DNA of 64,000 nucleotides from Cordylochernes scorpioides (lineage: Eukaryota; Arthropoda; Arachnida; Pseudoscorpiones; Chernetidae), in NCBI GenBank assembly GCA_030710605.1, contig CP092875.1, positions 69,185,529 to 69,249,528 on the forward strand, in the 5' to 3' direction. The notes beneath the pieces are model-generated. The model was not told the DNA's origin. It did not search any database and was given only the letters and a program-made list of their open reading frames with translations. A program made the position numbers and the translations under genes. Shown here one piece after another: positions 54,589-64,000 of the stretch; within the stretch, counting starts at the first letter, position 1; every line of letters starts with the position of its first letter.

Positions 54589-55045
54589 TGTCGCGGCTTG
54601 ACCCTCCGCGGTTCTTGCGCAACGATGCGCTTCCCGTTGCTCTCCCTCTGCAGAGCACCCAAGGACGTCCGAGAACCACTGCTCAAGTGGAACTCCTTTC
54701 CTCTGGCAGTATCTCTCGGCCTTACCACTGGTGGGGGACACGAGAGACTTACCAGAAGAGTAGCAGTAGCAATGGCGAGAGGAACAACAGCAGGCGGCAC
54801 GAAGACTTCAAACACTACTCTTTTATTGTCGTTTATACTAAACATTACATATAAACGGGATAACAATCAACGGGTATTTACATTATGTTACCTCTTAGGC
54901 CCAATATAAAACTGTATTTACAAGCATTTCCCCCAGGAAACAGGACCACAGCAGTCGGCAATCCCACACCAGTTTCAGATGGAAACAGGCGAAAGCGCCA
55001 TCTATTGGCGGAGGTTGTAGTTATTCCGAGGCCTTATACATGGCA
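54589..55045 (-). mobile_element. Solo LTR of a Gypsy-related family
   Basis: 457 bp, starts TGTCGCGG as the Gypsy LTR does, ends CATGGCA, flanked by ATAT at 54585-54588 and 55046-55049 (the same target as the 14-19 kb Gypsy). GC-richer than its flanks. Open frames inside on both strands look incidental. Confidence 0.65.
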
Positions 55046-55049
55046 ATAT

Positions 55050-56374
55050 ATTCATAATGAATAACCTTTGTTAAGGGGTTTATTTGTAATATGTATGTGA
55101 CCAATATCTAGAGAAAACAGCAAACAAAAAGCCTATATATATACCCTAAAATTCGCAAATTTTATTCGCTCCACTAATCCGGATTACATCGAAAAAGAAG
55201 GCCCAACGTTGCAATTAAAATTGGGAAAATTGTGGTAGATATCAATTATTATTTTTGTCGATTTTAATTTTTTTCCCGCAACAATAAAACTACAAAACCC
55301 TAAATATCTTTCAGATTTCTTAACTCAATCGGGTTGAGAGTCATTTTCAATAAACCGCCAATAATTCCGTGGCCCAATAGAAAGTGGGGACATTTCTGAC
55401 GGCCACTAGAACCTACAAATACATTTCGAGTTCTAGCATATAGTGAAACCTTTGTTTCACAGAAAATGAAAAGAGAATTGAATCAGAAATGGCCATCACA
55501 AACATTTAAATTCAAAAAACCTATTTTCGGCAAATAAAATTTTGCACTGTCATGACTAAATTTATATGGGCTTTGTGGAGTTCCCAGAGAATGATATCAA
55601 ACTCACAGACCAAGAAGTGCAATAACAATAACAAAATCTAGCTGAAGCCAGCAAATAAGAGACGGTTGTATCTTCTACGTGAAGAAGTGGAATGAGGGCT
55701 AGTAAATATTTGTCTCAAGCAAGAAAGACTCCTTCTTGGATTCTGTAAATATGTATATTGGGAGGCCAAACGACCAAAATGAAGCAAAAGAATATGAGAG
55801 GAAAGACCATACAGCATTGTCACAATGTGATGTTAATTTCAAAGTCAAATACGCTCATGAGACTCTAGTTTAGTCTTCCTTAAAGTTAAGGTTAAAAAAT
55901 CGTTTTTGGAAATTATTACAGAATAATACACAGAAATTTCTTTGATGATGAATAGAACCAATTTAACTATAAGGGTCATCTCTAAGACTGAAAAGTGAAA
56001 TAACGCCCCTCAAAGCGAAGGCTTTTGCATGTTCATCCAGTACAGAAACGTCTTTTCGCAGGTCAATGGAGGCAAATGTTCACGTAGTGAATCAGTGAAG
56101 AAATCGGTGGACGTCCTCGTCACAAATTGTGGTCACCCTCTCTTATACGACTGTCACGTTGTTTGTGTGTGTAGGTTTTGATAATCTATGTGAATTTTTT
56201 ACACATGCGTAGTGAAGCCTATTATTATTGGGCCTCATAAGCAGTAGCTTCTCTGTGAAGGCCTTCTCAATATGTTTGTTATTTATTGGTAAAACTGTAT
56301 GAAGAATTGTATTCAAATATAGGTTTAAAAAACGTATAAAATGTTTCAATTTAACAAGTGAGTGTGTGTTACAG
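55050..56374. other. Gene-free stretch upstream of gene 2 CUB exon
   Basis: No supported gene. The gene 2 signal-peptide exon should lie here or further left, ending in phase 1, but I could not pick it out. Confidence 0.4.
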
Positions 56375-56499
56375 CCGATCCATGCAAGGGACGGCCAGCC
56401 ACGATCACCCAGAATAACACGGTGATACAGAAATGGATCCGGGAAGTGTCCAAAAATGTTGTGGTGTGTTTCTGGACAATCCTGATCCCACTTGCTCAT
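56375..56499 (+). CDS. Gene 2 exon: CUB domain, N-terminal half
   Basis: Acceptor TTACAG, donor GTAAGT, phase 1 to 0, 125 nt. Encodes DPCKGRPATITQNNTVIQKW and CFWTILIPLAH; the CUB CG is CK here, otherwise aligned to gene 1. Confidence 0.85.
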
Positions 56500-56636
56500 G
56501 TAAGTTGGCCTACGGTAACGATTGGCTTCAAGATGATATATTTCACATATCTTCCAATTAGTTAGAGCCGATACTTTATAAGATCATACCCTTCTATTAA
56601 AATGTGCACTGTTTCTATTTGCTACCACCCCCATAT

Positions 56637-57099
56637 TTTGTATATATGCTATATCTTTATTAATATAACCTGTACACCCTTATTTATATTTAAACTCAAA
56701 ATGGTGACGTTAAAATAAAAACCGCAAGAGTGGTCAGCTGGGGACAGCTGCAGGCCAGAGGGGAAGAAAATAGACGACGCCTAGATGGGGCTTCTCGCCA
56801 GGGCTTTTCATAGACAACCCCTCCCGGGATTAGAGAGACAGTTTTAGCTGAGAGGGTCAGGGCAGTGTGTGCTACAGTGTGTCCATCGGCAGACCGCTGC
56901 TGTCTCTCTCTCCCTGTCTCGGTGTTAGGAATCCAGGTTTGTGTCATGGCCTCTACCTCTGTCCCGTGGGCTGTCTCCGATCACTATCGCTGCTAACATC
57001 CAGCCCTGCCTCTGCTTCTTGTTGTCCACAACACTCGCCTCACGTACACGACTGCCAGTTTATCCATACGTCGACAAGATCATTTGTAACAATATTACA
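56637..57099 (+). mobile_element. Probable solo LTR in gene 2 intron
   Basis: Ends AATATTACA and has a body (CCTGCCTCTGCTTCTTGTTG, ACACGACTGCC) resembling the 3' half of the 558-bp LTR at 31079. CATAT occurs at 56632-56636 and 57100-57104 as a possible target duplication, but the left end then reads TTTG rather than TG, so the start is uncertain by two bases. Confidence 0.5.
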
Positions 57100-57142
57100 C
57101 ATATATATATAGATGGAAAATTTGCCGGGAGGAAATTAATCC

Positions 57143-57229
57143 ATGGAAGCAATGGTCGCCTCTCCCGTCATAATAGATGGCGTCAGATTCTGACGTTTAT
57201 TTTGACGGGAGAGGCGACCATTGCTTCCA
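57143..57229. repeat. Perfect 27-bp-arm hairpin
   Basis: TGGAAGCAATGGTCGCCTCT... and its reverse complement, separated by about 35 bases, flanked by ATATATATA runs. It sits just after the solo LTR, in the CUB intron of gene 2. No coding role seen. Confidence 0.75.
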
Positions 57230-58244
57230 CATATATATATGAAAAAATATGAAATATGGAAAGTAGATCGGGGAGGAAAGAGAGAAGGTCCGAAGACAAT
57301 CCCAGGAACAACTGGTGTCGAGACCACCTCCGTGTGAACTGTCTTTTGATCATCACACCCAGCCGCTTTTTAGCCGCTTTAAGTAAGATAATTCCCCTAA
57401 GGGGGAGTGGAAGTGAAGACTTGACACTTGTTTACCAAGGTGGTATTTTTAACTCGGCTATCTTTCCTCTTTCCTTGTACTCCCACACAAGCATTTTATT
57501 TTTATATTTCCAAATATTATTATATTAATATATATCGTATTTTATAGGTTGTATATTGTATATTGAAACAGAAAATCCATGTCTAAATACAAAAAGGCGC
57601 CAAGAAAATAGTTGCACGGGAGAGAAAGGGTCTGTGAGCCGGGAAAATAGTATAACAGGTCGTAACTCTTACTCGAGTAAACAAGAGAAATTTATAAGCA
57701 TATTTGATCTGATCTGTTTTGTTTATAAAGATAATGTATCAGTCATATATTATTACTTTACTCTGTTTTGATTAGAAAGAATCGAAAGTATATCATCATC
57801 AATTAAAGACTTTGTTTATAATGTGTATATGTGTAAGAATTGCGAAATAATAAAATAATTATAGTAGCATCAAATTTCGCATCTTTTATTTTTCTTTTAA
57901 AGATATCTAAATACAAAGTGTAATTTCTTATAAAATGTAACATAACTTTCAGTATTAATCTTCACCCTATAATAGAAACTTATCAATATTAGTCGTCGCA
58001 GTCCCTGATTGGACGCGAACGTCCTTCCCCTCTGAATTCACCATTATGATATAAACTGGTCGGCTCCGAGCCCAAAAACCAGCAGGATAGGAATGTAGTT
58101 AGGTCGTCATGCTGTCTTGACTTATCCTGATCGTCTCTAGCCTCCAAAAAGAACTGTAGCATGTATGTTTATTTTGTCTTTGCGAGGCTCTACTATATTT
58201 ATCATGTAAAAACCAAGGTTTATACAGATGTGTGGGTGTTTCAG

Positions 58245-58461
58245 ACCCTACGTATCAATGTCCGATTCAAGCTAGGGGACCGCGTGCGCTGTTCGATCAA
58301 CTCCCTGTTGCTGTTTTCCAACACTGGAGATATTGATTTATCATGCCTCAAAAAAAAGTCAAAGATTCTTTACTTCGAAACCATCCTCCACATCAGGTTA
58401 GATGTGAACGGAGACCGTGTAGGCGAAGGCTTTAGAGCCGTTTTGACTTTCATTCCACCAA
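58245..58461 (+). CDS. Gene 2 exon: CUB domain, C-terminal half
   Basis: 217 nt, phase 0 to 1, acceptor TTTCAG and donor GTAAGT. Encodes TLRINVRFKLGDRVRC, IDLSC and GEGFRAVLTF. Confidence 0.87.
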
Positions 58462-59089
58462 GTAAGTTCCTTCACATCTACCTGTAGTTTTACATGGCCA
58501 TTTGATTATGTGTTACATACTCCTTTATATCATGTTCAATCGCAAAATCTAACGCCGAAATCAATAAAAACGATTATTTGCAAGTTTATATATACATATG
58601 TCATAATATATGCTCTTCCAGGAATAATAAAACAAACCTACAGTCACCCCAGAGAGAGATTGGCGGGTAAGGATCGGTCACTTGAGACCGCAGCGACATT
58701 CCAAGGGGCCCGTTTCTTGGAACCTCAGGACTAATTAAGACAGTTGGTCATTGTTTTGCGACACGAACGGCCGTTCAGCGGGGCAGGTCCCTCGCTCTCC
58801 CTCTCTCTCTCTGGTTGTCTGGGTTCCTCTTCCAAATTTGTGGTGTGTGATTATTTCTCTTTCCCCACCTTATTATCATATTGCCACATATATATATTTA
58901 TTTGTAAGCGAAACGAAAGTAAATAAAATCTAAAAATGATAAGAATACTAGGAAAAAGTAACAACATTGATATACACTGAAAGTGACGTCATTTGTCAGC
59001 CAAAATTTGAAAAAAAAATGTTATAAATTCTCAGGAGAAATTATAAGATAGTTCTTACCCTAGGTTCTACACTGAAATATTTCATCAAT

Positions 59090-60740
59090 TAGACGAATCT
59101 AAATGCCTATAAGAAAGAGAGTGGAAGAACTTAAGCGATACAAGGCATGTTTCCGATGTCTAGGAGTGGGGCATGTGGGATACCGCTCTGTACAAGAAAC
59201 ATAAAATGTAGAATTTGTAAACAGAATCACAACACCTTGTTATACCTCGAGGAGGAAGAGGAAAACATCAGGATGAGGTTAAAACACTTTTAAAATGTGA
59301 CAACGAGGAAGATTCATCAAAGCAGAGGAATAAAGATATCTCCTTCGCTGAGATGCGTGTCAGAGGACGGCGTTATCCAACGCTGTCTTGGCTACTGCTT
59401 TGATCCGCATCGTTAACCAAAGAGGAAAAAGGGTTGCCGTTTGAGCTCTTTTAGATCGAGGCTTCTAATCCTCTTTCATCCATTGGGACGGACATGTAAT
59501 TGCCTCCATATTACAGATAGAAACAAGACCCACCTAGCTTCATATGAGTTGTGAAAATCCCAGGATCTTATCATTAAAGCAGCACAACTCCTTTATTTCC
59601 TCGAAGAAATGAAGAACTTTTTAAAACTAGGCATCGTTGGAAACAAAAGTAAAATCCATATGTTAACTCCATTTTCTGATGATTCAGGAATCATAAGAGT
59701 GGGTGATAGACTCAAATGGGCCCCCACCCTATCGAATGATAAAAAATACCCTATCTTATTACCAGCTAAAAGAAGACTTACCCAATTGATTATTAAAGAT
59801 ACACATGTAAAAACTTTACACAGAAGTGCCAATCTAATGTAGAGAGTATTGGTAAGAAAATATTGGAGAATAGCTGCTGAAAATAAAATTGAAATGTGCA
59901 TACGAGACTTCACACTTGCTGTCTCTACATCAGTACAAATCAAAACCAATTAATAAGCGACTTGACAAAAGAGCGACTGAATTCAAGCAAGCCTTTCACA
60001 GTGAGTGGAGTGGACTATGCTGGACCAGTTACTAAGCGCCTTTCCAAAGGTCGGGGACGTAAAGTGGAGAAAGGATACACCTGTCTGTTTGTGTGTTTCC
60101 TGATCCAGGCAATACATATGGAGCTGGTCACGGATGCTTAAACCCTCACCTTCATAGTAGCTTTCAAACGGTTTGTTGAACTCCGAGAACCTTTTCTTTT
60201 GTTTTCACATATACAGTTATCACGGAACTAATTTTGTCAGAGCCTCAAGGTAATTGACCTCAAGCTTTTACCTTGCTCAAGATCAACTGGAAGATCTGGC
60301 TTCCATCTTGGCAAATGATGGTACGGAATGGAAGTTTATTCCTCCAGGAGCCACTCATTTTGGTAGTCTATGGGAAGCAGAAGTCAAAGGGCTCAAGTAC
60401 CATCTGCGGCTTATCATAGTAAGAACTACTGACAGTAATAGTACAGATTAAATCATGCTTGAATTCACGGCCATTGTATCCAGAGATCTAAATCACCAAC
60501 AAGCCCTGTCTCCCGGACATTTTTGATTACTACTTCTACCTATTGTTTTCTGGATAAAAAATTGTTAACTAAAAGGGAGCATCTTCTTTCAAAATGGCTA
60601 CTAGTCCAGTGGTAGTGTAGTACCTGTGGAGGATTTGGTCCAGCGAGTATATCAACGGTGAGCATCAACAGAATTTATGGAAGAACGCAGTGGTGTTATT
60701 AAAGGAGGTCAGATTGCTTCTGGCTAAGTGACAGTCACTC
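59090..60740 (+). pseudogene. BEL/Pao gag-end and pol debris
   Basis: Across shifting frames: a gag zinc-knuckle region (CFRCLGVGHVGY, then CRICKQNHN) near 59140-59240; GIIRVGDRLKWAP and YPILLPAKRRLTQLI (integrase N-terminal region); PFTVSGVDYAGPVTKR and FVCFLIQAIHMELVTDA (integrase core, first Asp region); ATHFGSLWEAEVKGLKYHL (end of the core). These are hallmark BEL/Pao motifs. Several stops and frame changes, and loss of RT, show it is dead. No LTRs recognised. It lies in the CUB-LDLa intron of gene 2, the intron that holds BEL gag debris in gene 1. Confidence 0.75.
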
Positions 60741-60784
60741 TGTCATATTTATATTTCTCGAATATTAAACAAATATTTTATTCA

Positions 60785-61120
60785 TTTATAAAAATGGCAT
60801 ATATTGGATTAAAGTATCATTTATTTTACTAATATTTCCGTTGGCTGAACGCCAACCTTCATCAAGGTATTATAACATATTAATGTGTGTCAACAACAAA
60901 CTCAGCGCCACATAACGTAAATAGAAATAGGTTTAAAAATATATTTTATAAACTTAATTCTATTAACATTATGTGGCGCTGAGTTTGTTGTTGACACACA
61001 TTAATATGTTATAATACCTTGATAAAGGTTGGCTGTAAAATAAATGATATTTTGACACAACATATGCCTTTTTTAATTAAATATTTATTTATGGATTGCT
61101 CTATTTTCAAAACAATATTT
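60785..61120. repeat. Family 2 inverted repeat, most complete copy
   Basis: Left arm 60785-60925 and right arm 60960-61120 are reverse complements (GGCGTTCAGCC, CTTGATAAAGG, ACACACATTAATATG, CGCTGAGTTTGTTG) around a 40-bp loop. The right arm has lost part of the hammerhead-like stem. Other copies: 1470, 36524/38070, 44765, 47690. Confidence 0.75.
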
Positions 61121-61302
61121 TATTCAAAGTAGCTCAGCAACATTGCGAAAAAATGCCTTATATAAACCCTTCCTTTAAATTTAGATGGCAATATATTAAT
61201 ACACATCGGTCTGAAAAATAACTAAGATTTTTGTGTTTGAATCTTAGATTATAGTTTAAAGTGGATTATGGAGATGAAGGTTTAATTGTCTTTGTGCTGC
61301 AG

Positions 61303-61410
61303 AGCCTTGTTCCCAGTTTCTATGTGACAACGGCCGATGTGTACCATGGAGTAAGCGCTGCGACATGCACGACGACTGCAAGGATGGCTCAGATGAGAAG
61401 AACTGTCCTC
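61303..61410 (+). CDS. Gene 2 exon: LDL-receptor class A repeat
   Basis: 108 nt, phase 1-1, acceptor GCTGCAG and donor GTAAGT. Six cysteines and [11 protein letters not shown]; closely similar to gene 1. Confidence 0.92.
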
Positions 61411-61711
61411 GTAAGTCTTCTGGAATTCTGGTAGCTGGGACCTGATGGTATCCGACTGTCATCTAACAAATCTTTCTTCAGATAATTCAAACCTCAATCC
61501 CAGATTTGTGACCTCTTCTTAATCTCCAAACTGCATTCTATTTTTGCCATTCTGCATATTATCCTTTGAAAATAGTTATAGTATGAATCCATATAGTGAG
61601 GATGTTCTCATTCATTTTCTCATATCCAGAGAATTTGTAGGTTTTTTATACTTTGCACTGTCACACGCTATATTTCAAGTCATTCAGTCTACTTTATTAT
61701 CCAGATGGAGA

Positions 61712-61951
61712 AGAGTAAGCTATCAGTGTTGACAAAGGTGTGTGTCCAGCCTTCAACGAAAGAAATTTAAAGTGCGGAGATCCAGTGGTGGACGGAAGAA
61801 AACACTATACAAAGATTGTTGGTGGGAAGATAGCCCACTCTCTGGCTTGGCCATGGATGGCGCAATTTAAATTTCGAAGGTTACATTTATGTGGAAGCAG
61901 TTTGATCCATCCCCGGTGGGTCCTCACGGCAAATCATTGCATCCTCACCCA
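61712..61951 (+). CDS. Gene 2 exon: protease activation site and catalytic His
   Basis: Acceptor AGTAAG, phase 1, as in gene 1; donor GTAAGT at 61952 (phase 2). Encodes VCPAFNERNLKCGDP, K|IVGG, LCGSSLIHPRWVL and TANHC. Lys rather than Arg precedes IVGG, and CGSS replaces CGGS. Confidence 0.87.
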
Positions 61952-61989
61952 GTAAGTTTTTTCCGCAACCATTCCCAGCCCTAGTTCTA

Positions 61990-62725
61990 GTTGGATATAA
62001 AAACCTACTATAATCGTTTTTCAATGGTGGGGTGATTGAATAAGCTTTCTTCAACCCGCTGCAGGGAAAAAGAGCTTTAACATAAAAAATATATATATTA
62101 TTTTTCAGCCCTTGGCTTAGAATTTATATTCGATGCGATCTTATAACATAGTAAGAATGTATTGTAAAATGTATTGTAAAATTGTAAAAACCCTTCTTTA
62201 ATCGTTTTTCAATGGTGAAGTGATTGGATCTTCAACCCGCTGAAGGGAAAAAGAGCTTTAACATAAAAAATATTATTTTTCAGCCCTTGGCTTAGAATTG
62301 ATATTCGATGCGATCTTATAACATTGTAAGAATGTATTGTTTTTTTTTTTTTTGCTTATCCCTAGTACACGTGGTACAGGCCATGATAATCATGGTGGGT
62401 AGTTAGCGACTGCTTTTTTTTTACTGTAAGCGCACCACATGTCTACACATGTGAAAGCAGTTCGACTTTGCACTTACAAATGTGCCAGAGCCCCGTTTGG
62501 TTACTTGCACTCGCTGGTGGGGTTGGACTTTTGCAAGAATCGGGGGGCCATTGGAGCATTTTTTTTTTAACAGAAAAAAGTGTCCAATGCGGGGATCGAA
62601 CCCGGGTCGTAGTGGTCGTAAACCAAACGGTTTAACCAGCCTTCCACCGACCCCCGATAATGTATTGTAAAATTGTAAAGCCCTACTTTAATCGTTTTTC
62701 AATTGTGGGGTGATTGGATCAAATC
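61990..62725. repeat. Tandem repeat of about 175 bp, split by a SINE
   Basis: TCGTTTTTCAATGGTG...AAAGAGCTTTAACATAAAAAAT...TTGATATTCGATGCG occurs at about 62015-62160 and 62198-62335, and a third start is at 62690. It lies in a protease intron of gene 2 and is non-coding. Confidence 0.7.
62341..62658 (-). mobile_element. tRNA-derived SINE, copy 4, minus strand, with 10-bp target duplication
   Basis: AATGTATTGT at 62331-62340 and 62659-62668. On the minus strand: A box TGGTTAAACCG, B box GGTTCGATCCC, conserved body and poly-A end (poly-T at 62341-62354). Confidence 0.9.
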
Positions 62726-62842
62726 GGTTAAAAAAGTGTTTTTAGCATTTAAAAAACTTTACGAAAAACTAAGTAGGGTTGTGAAGAAACTATTTAGCTC
62801 ACTATTTCGTACTTCTAAAGATAATTTGGCTTTGTGTGTCAG

Positions 62843-62945
62843 GTTTTGGAGGGATTGGGTTGTATACTTCGGCAAGTACAATAGAGAGAACAGAAATTCT
62901 CAGATGAGCATGCGACAAATACGTAGAATCGTTCGACCTCCTAAG
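62843..62945 (+). CDS. Gene 2 exon: protease, between His and Asp
   Basis: 103 nt, phase 2 to 0, acceptor GTGTCAG and donor GTAGGT. Encodes FWRDWVVYFGKYNREN and RQIRRIVRPPK. Last recognised gene 2 exon in the window. Confidence 0.85.
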
Positions 62946-62999
62946 GTAGGTGTTCTCTATTCTCACCTAGAACAATTTAAAACATTGCAGTACTGATGT

Positions 63000-63310
63000 A
63001 TATTAACACAAAGCAATAACGCGCCATCTATACACATAAAATGAAAGGATTTAAAAATACGAATGTTTCTTTTATACACAATACAAACTTCTACTGTCCT
63101 TACTGCGTTGAAAAAAAAATATATTGGGAGGGCTTGGCTCATCAGTGGTGAACCCTCCCAGCGGTTTCGCCAATTTAATCCACCAGGCCGCTTCTCAGAG
63201 CCCTAATACTGTATTGGACGATTCTGCCCATATACGCAGCACTGAAGGGTGGAATCTTAGAAATGGTTTTCAAGAAAACTATGGACATAAGCTTTTAGGA
63301 CTGATGTATA
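63000..63310 (+). repeat. Hairpin family A long variant, right arm missing
   Basis: Matches the reverse complement of parts of 45040-45330: AACGCGCCATCTATACACAT, GGGAGGGCTTGGCTCATCAG, CAGCACTGAAGGGTGGAATC. Truncated at about 63300. Confidence 0.55.
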
Positions 63311-63320
63311 TAGTTGTTTA

Positions 63321-63487
63321 ATTGTTTTGCATAATATTTCATTTATAAATTAATCTTATAATTCAGTCTGTGAAAATAAAAATATTGGACTGGTGACCAA
63401 ACAAACTGTAAACAGATGGCTTAATGTTATATAGTTATGATATATAATTAATTGTGATGGTAATTTTGATCTTCATTGAATAAAATA
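63321..63487 (-). repeat. Inverted twin of 42079-42242
   Basis: See 42079. The right boundary is the TA at 63486-63487. Confidence 0.7.
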
Positions 63488-64000
63488 CAGGGTGATCCAA
63501 AAGTCCCGCACAACTTTAAAAATTAATAACTCCCCGAATATTTGCGCTAGAGCAATGCGGTAAACACCATTGTATTCAGGATGCAATGGGATTTTTTATG
63601 GCAAATAATGAAAAATTCGAAATTGATTTTAGTTACAATTTTATTCGCCAGATGGCGCTCTACCAGAATCAGATATTCAGCGGCCAAATTGTTTGATAAA
63701 TTGAAAAATATAACTGATCGACACGTATTTTTCCTTTTTGAATACCAGGAAAGAACCCTAATAATATCAAATAACAAATTAATAAAACACCACTTCGCCA
63801 AAAGTATGAAGAATTGGTTAACGATTTTCAAATACAATCAGAGATATGTAAAATAGGTAAATGCAAATTAAAACATGTAGCAAAAATAAAATTGATATTT
63901 TAGATACGGTTTGTTTCCGAAGATAATAAATTTCTAATATTTTTAATTCAACTCTCACTCAGTATCGATTATGTTTATTTTAATTCATTTGAAAAATATG
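63488..64000 (+). mobile_element. Tc1/mariner-like element end, cut by the window
   Basis: After TA the sequence starts CAGGGTGATCCAAAAGTCCC, typical of a mariner/Tc1-type terminal repeat. The twin repeat at 42079 shows the empty TA site. No transposase motif is visible in the 500 bases available. Confidence 0.5.

Larger units (their letters stand above)
56375..62945 (+). other. Gene 2: CUB-LDLa-trypsin protease, incomplete at window end
   Basis: Tandem paralogue of gene 1 with five recognised exons in the same order, phases and nearly the same lengths. The activation site is K|IVGG. The catalytic His is present (TANHC). The exons for catalytic Asp and Ser should lie beyond 64000. The 300-bp LDLa-protease intron preserves sequence similarity to the ends of the expanded 8-kb gene 1 intron, so the genes arose by duplication before the gene 1 insertions. 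Confidence 0.88.

Noticed and set aside
57136..57252. Overlapping ORFs in the 57-kb hairpin as a gene pair
   Set aside because: The mirror-image peptides follow from the perfect inverted repeat.
62703..62842. N-terminal part of the 97-codon ORF around the gene 2 exon
   Set aside because: Upstream of the acceptor at 62843 it is Lys/Phe-rich intron read-through.
1..64000. CRISPR-like arrays or telomeric repeats
   Set aside because: No regularly spaced direct repeats with unique spacers and no TTAGG or TTAGGG arrays were seen; the short repeats present are SINE, Helitron or microsatellite sequence.

Overview
This window is an AT-rich, repeat-dense piece of an animal nuclear genome. It has spliced genes with long introns and at least eight classes of mobile element. 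No bacterial signatures (operons, ribosome binding sites, CRISPR) are visible. The transposon set (Tc1-like transposase with 32 residues between the second D and the E, Gypsy, BEL/Pao, GIY-YIG Penelope-like elements, a LINE tail, Helitrons, tRNA-derived SINEs) together with secreted CUB-LDLa-trypsin proteases suggests an arthropod, most plausibly an arachnid. That assignment is an inference from family resemblance; I could not search for it.

Host genes. Two tandem paralogues lie on the + strand. Gene 1 (8579-26851) encodes a CUB domain, an LDL-receptor class A repeat and a trypsin-type S1 protease with a complete H-D-S triad, a trypsin-like Asp in the specificity pocket, a stop codon and poly(A) signals. 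Gene 2 (56375-62945, cut off by the window end) repeats the first five exons with identical or near-identical lengths and identical splice phases. The signal-peptide exon of neither gene was found. Introns of both are loaded with repeats; gene 1 has one extra 108-nt phase 1-1 exon candidate (12738-12845) that gene 2 lacks.

Mobile elements, left to right: hairpin repeats and a short Helitron (1-5500); a SINE carrying an extra 139-codon open frame (5815-6599); a BEL gag remnant (about 10950-11560); a Gypsy element on the - strand with 98% identical 224-bp LTRs and two pol lesions (14025-19294); solo LTR and Helitron (27905-29660); an LTR element with apparently identical 558-bp LTRs but no reverse transcriptase (31079-36001); an intact Tc1-like element (36652-38069) inserted into an older repeat; a LINE 3' end (38935-39185); three Penelope-like copies, two in a 2.92-kb direct tandem duplication and the third inverted head-to-head (44741-52257); a SINE, a Helitron and a solo LTR (53303-55045); another solo LTR and a hairpin (56637-57229); BEL pol debris (59090-60740).

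The most unusual signal is a set of hammerhead-ribozyme-like motifs (CUGANGA core, stem II hairpin, GAAA, and a very short self-complementary stem III) at more than ten places, in at least four sequence families. One lies at the 3' end of each Penelope-like copy. Two families sit as inverted pairs, and one motif sits in a roughly 106-bp insertion with a 10-bp target duplication. A second unusual class is a family of hairpin repeats with a one-sided tail and 10-13 bp target duplications, which looks like retroposition of a folded-back molecule rather than a cut-and-paste MITE.

Stretches with no gene and no recognised element are listed as such; most of the remaining sequence is AT-rich intron or intergenic DNA.
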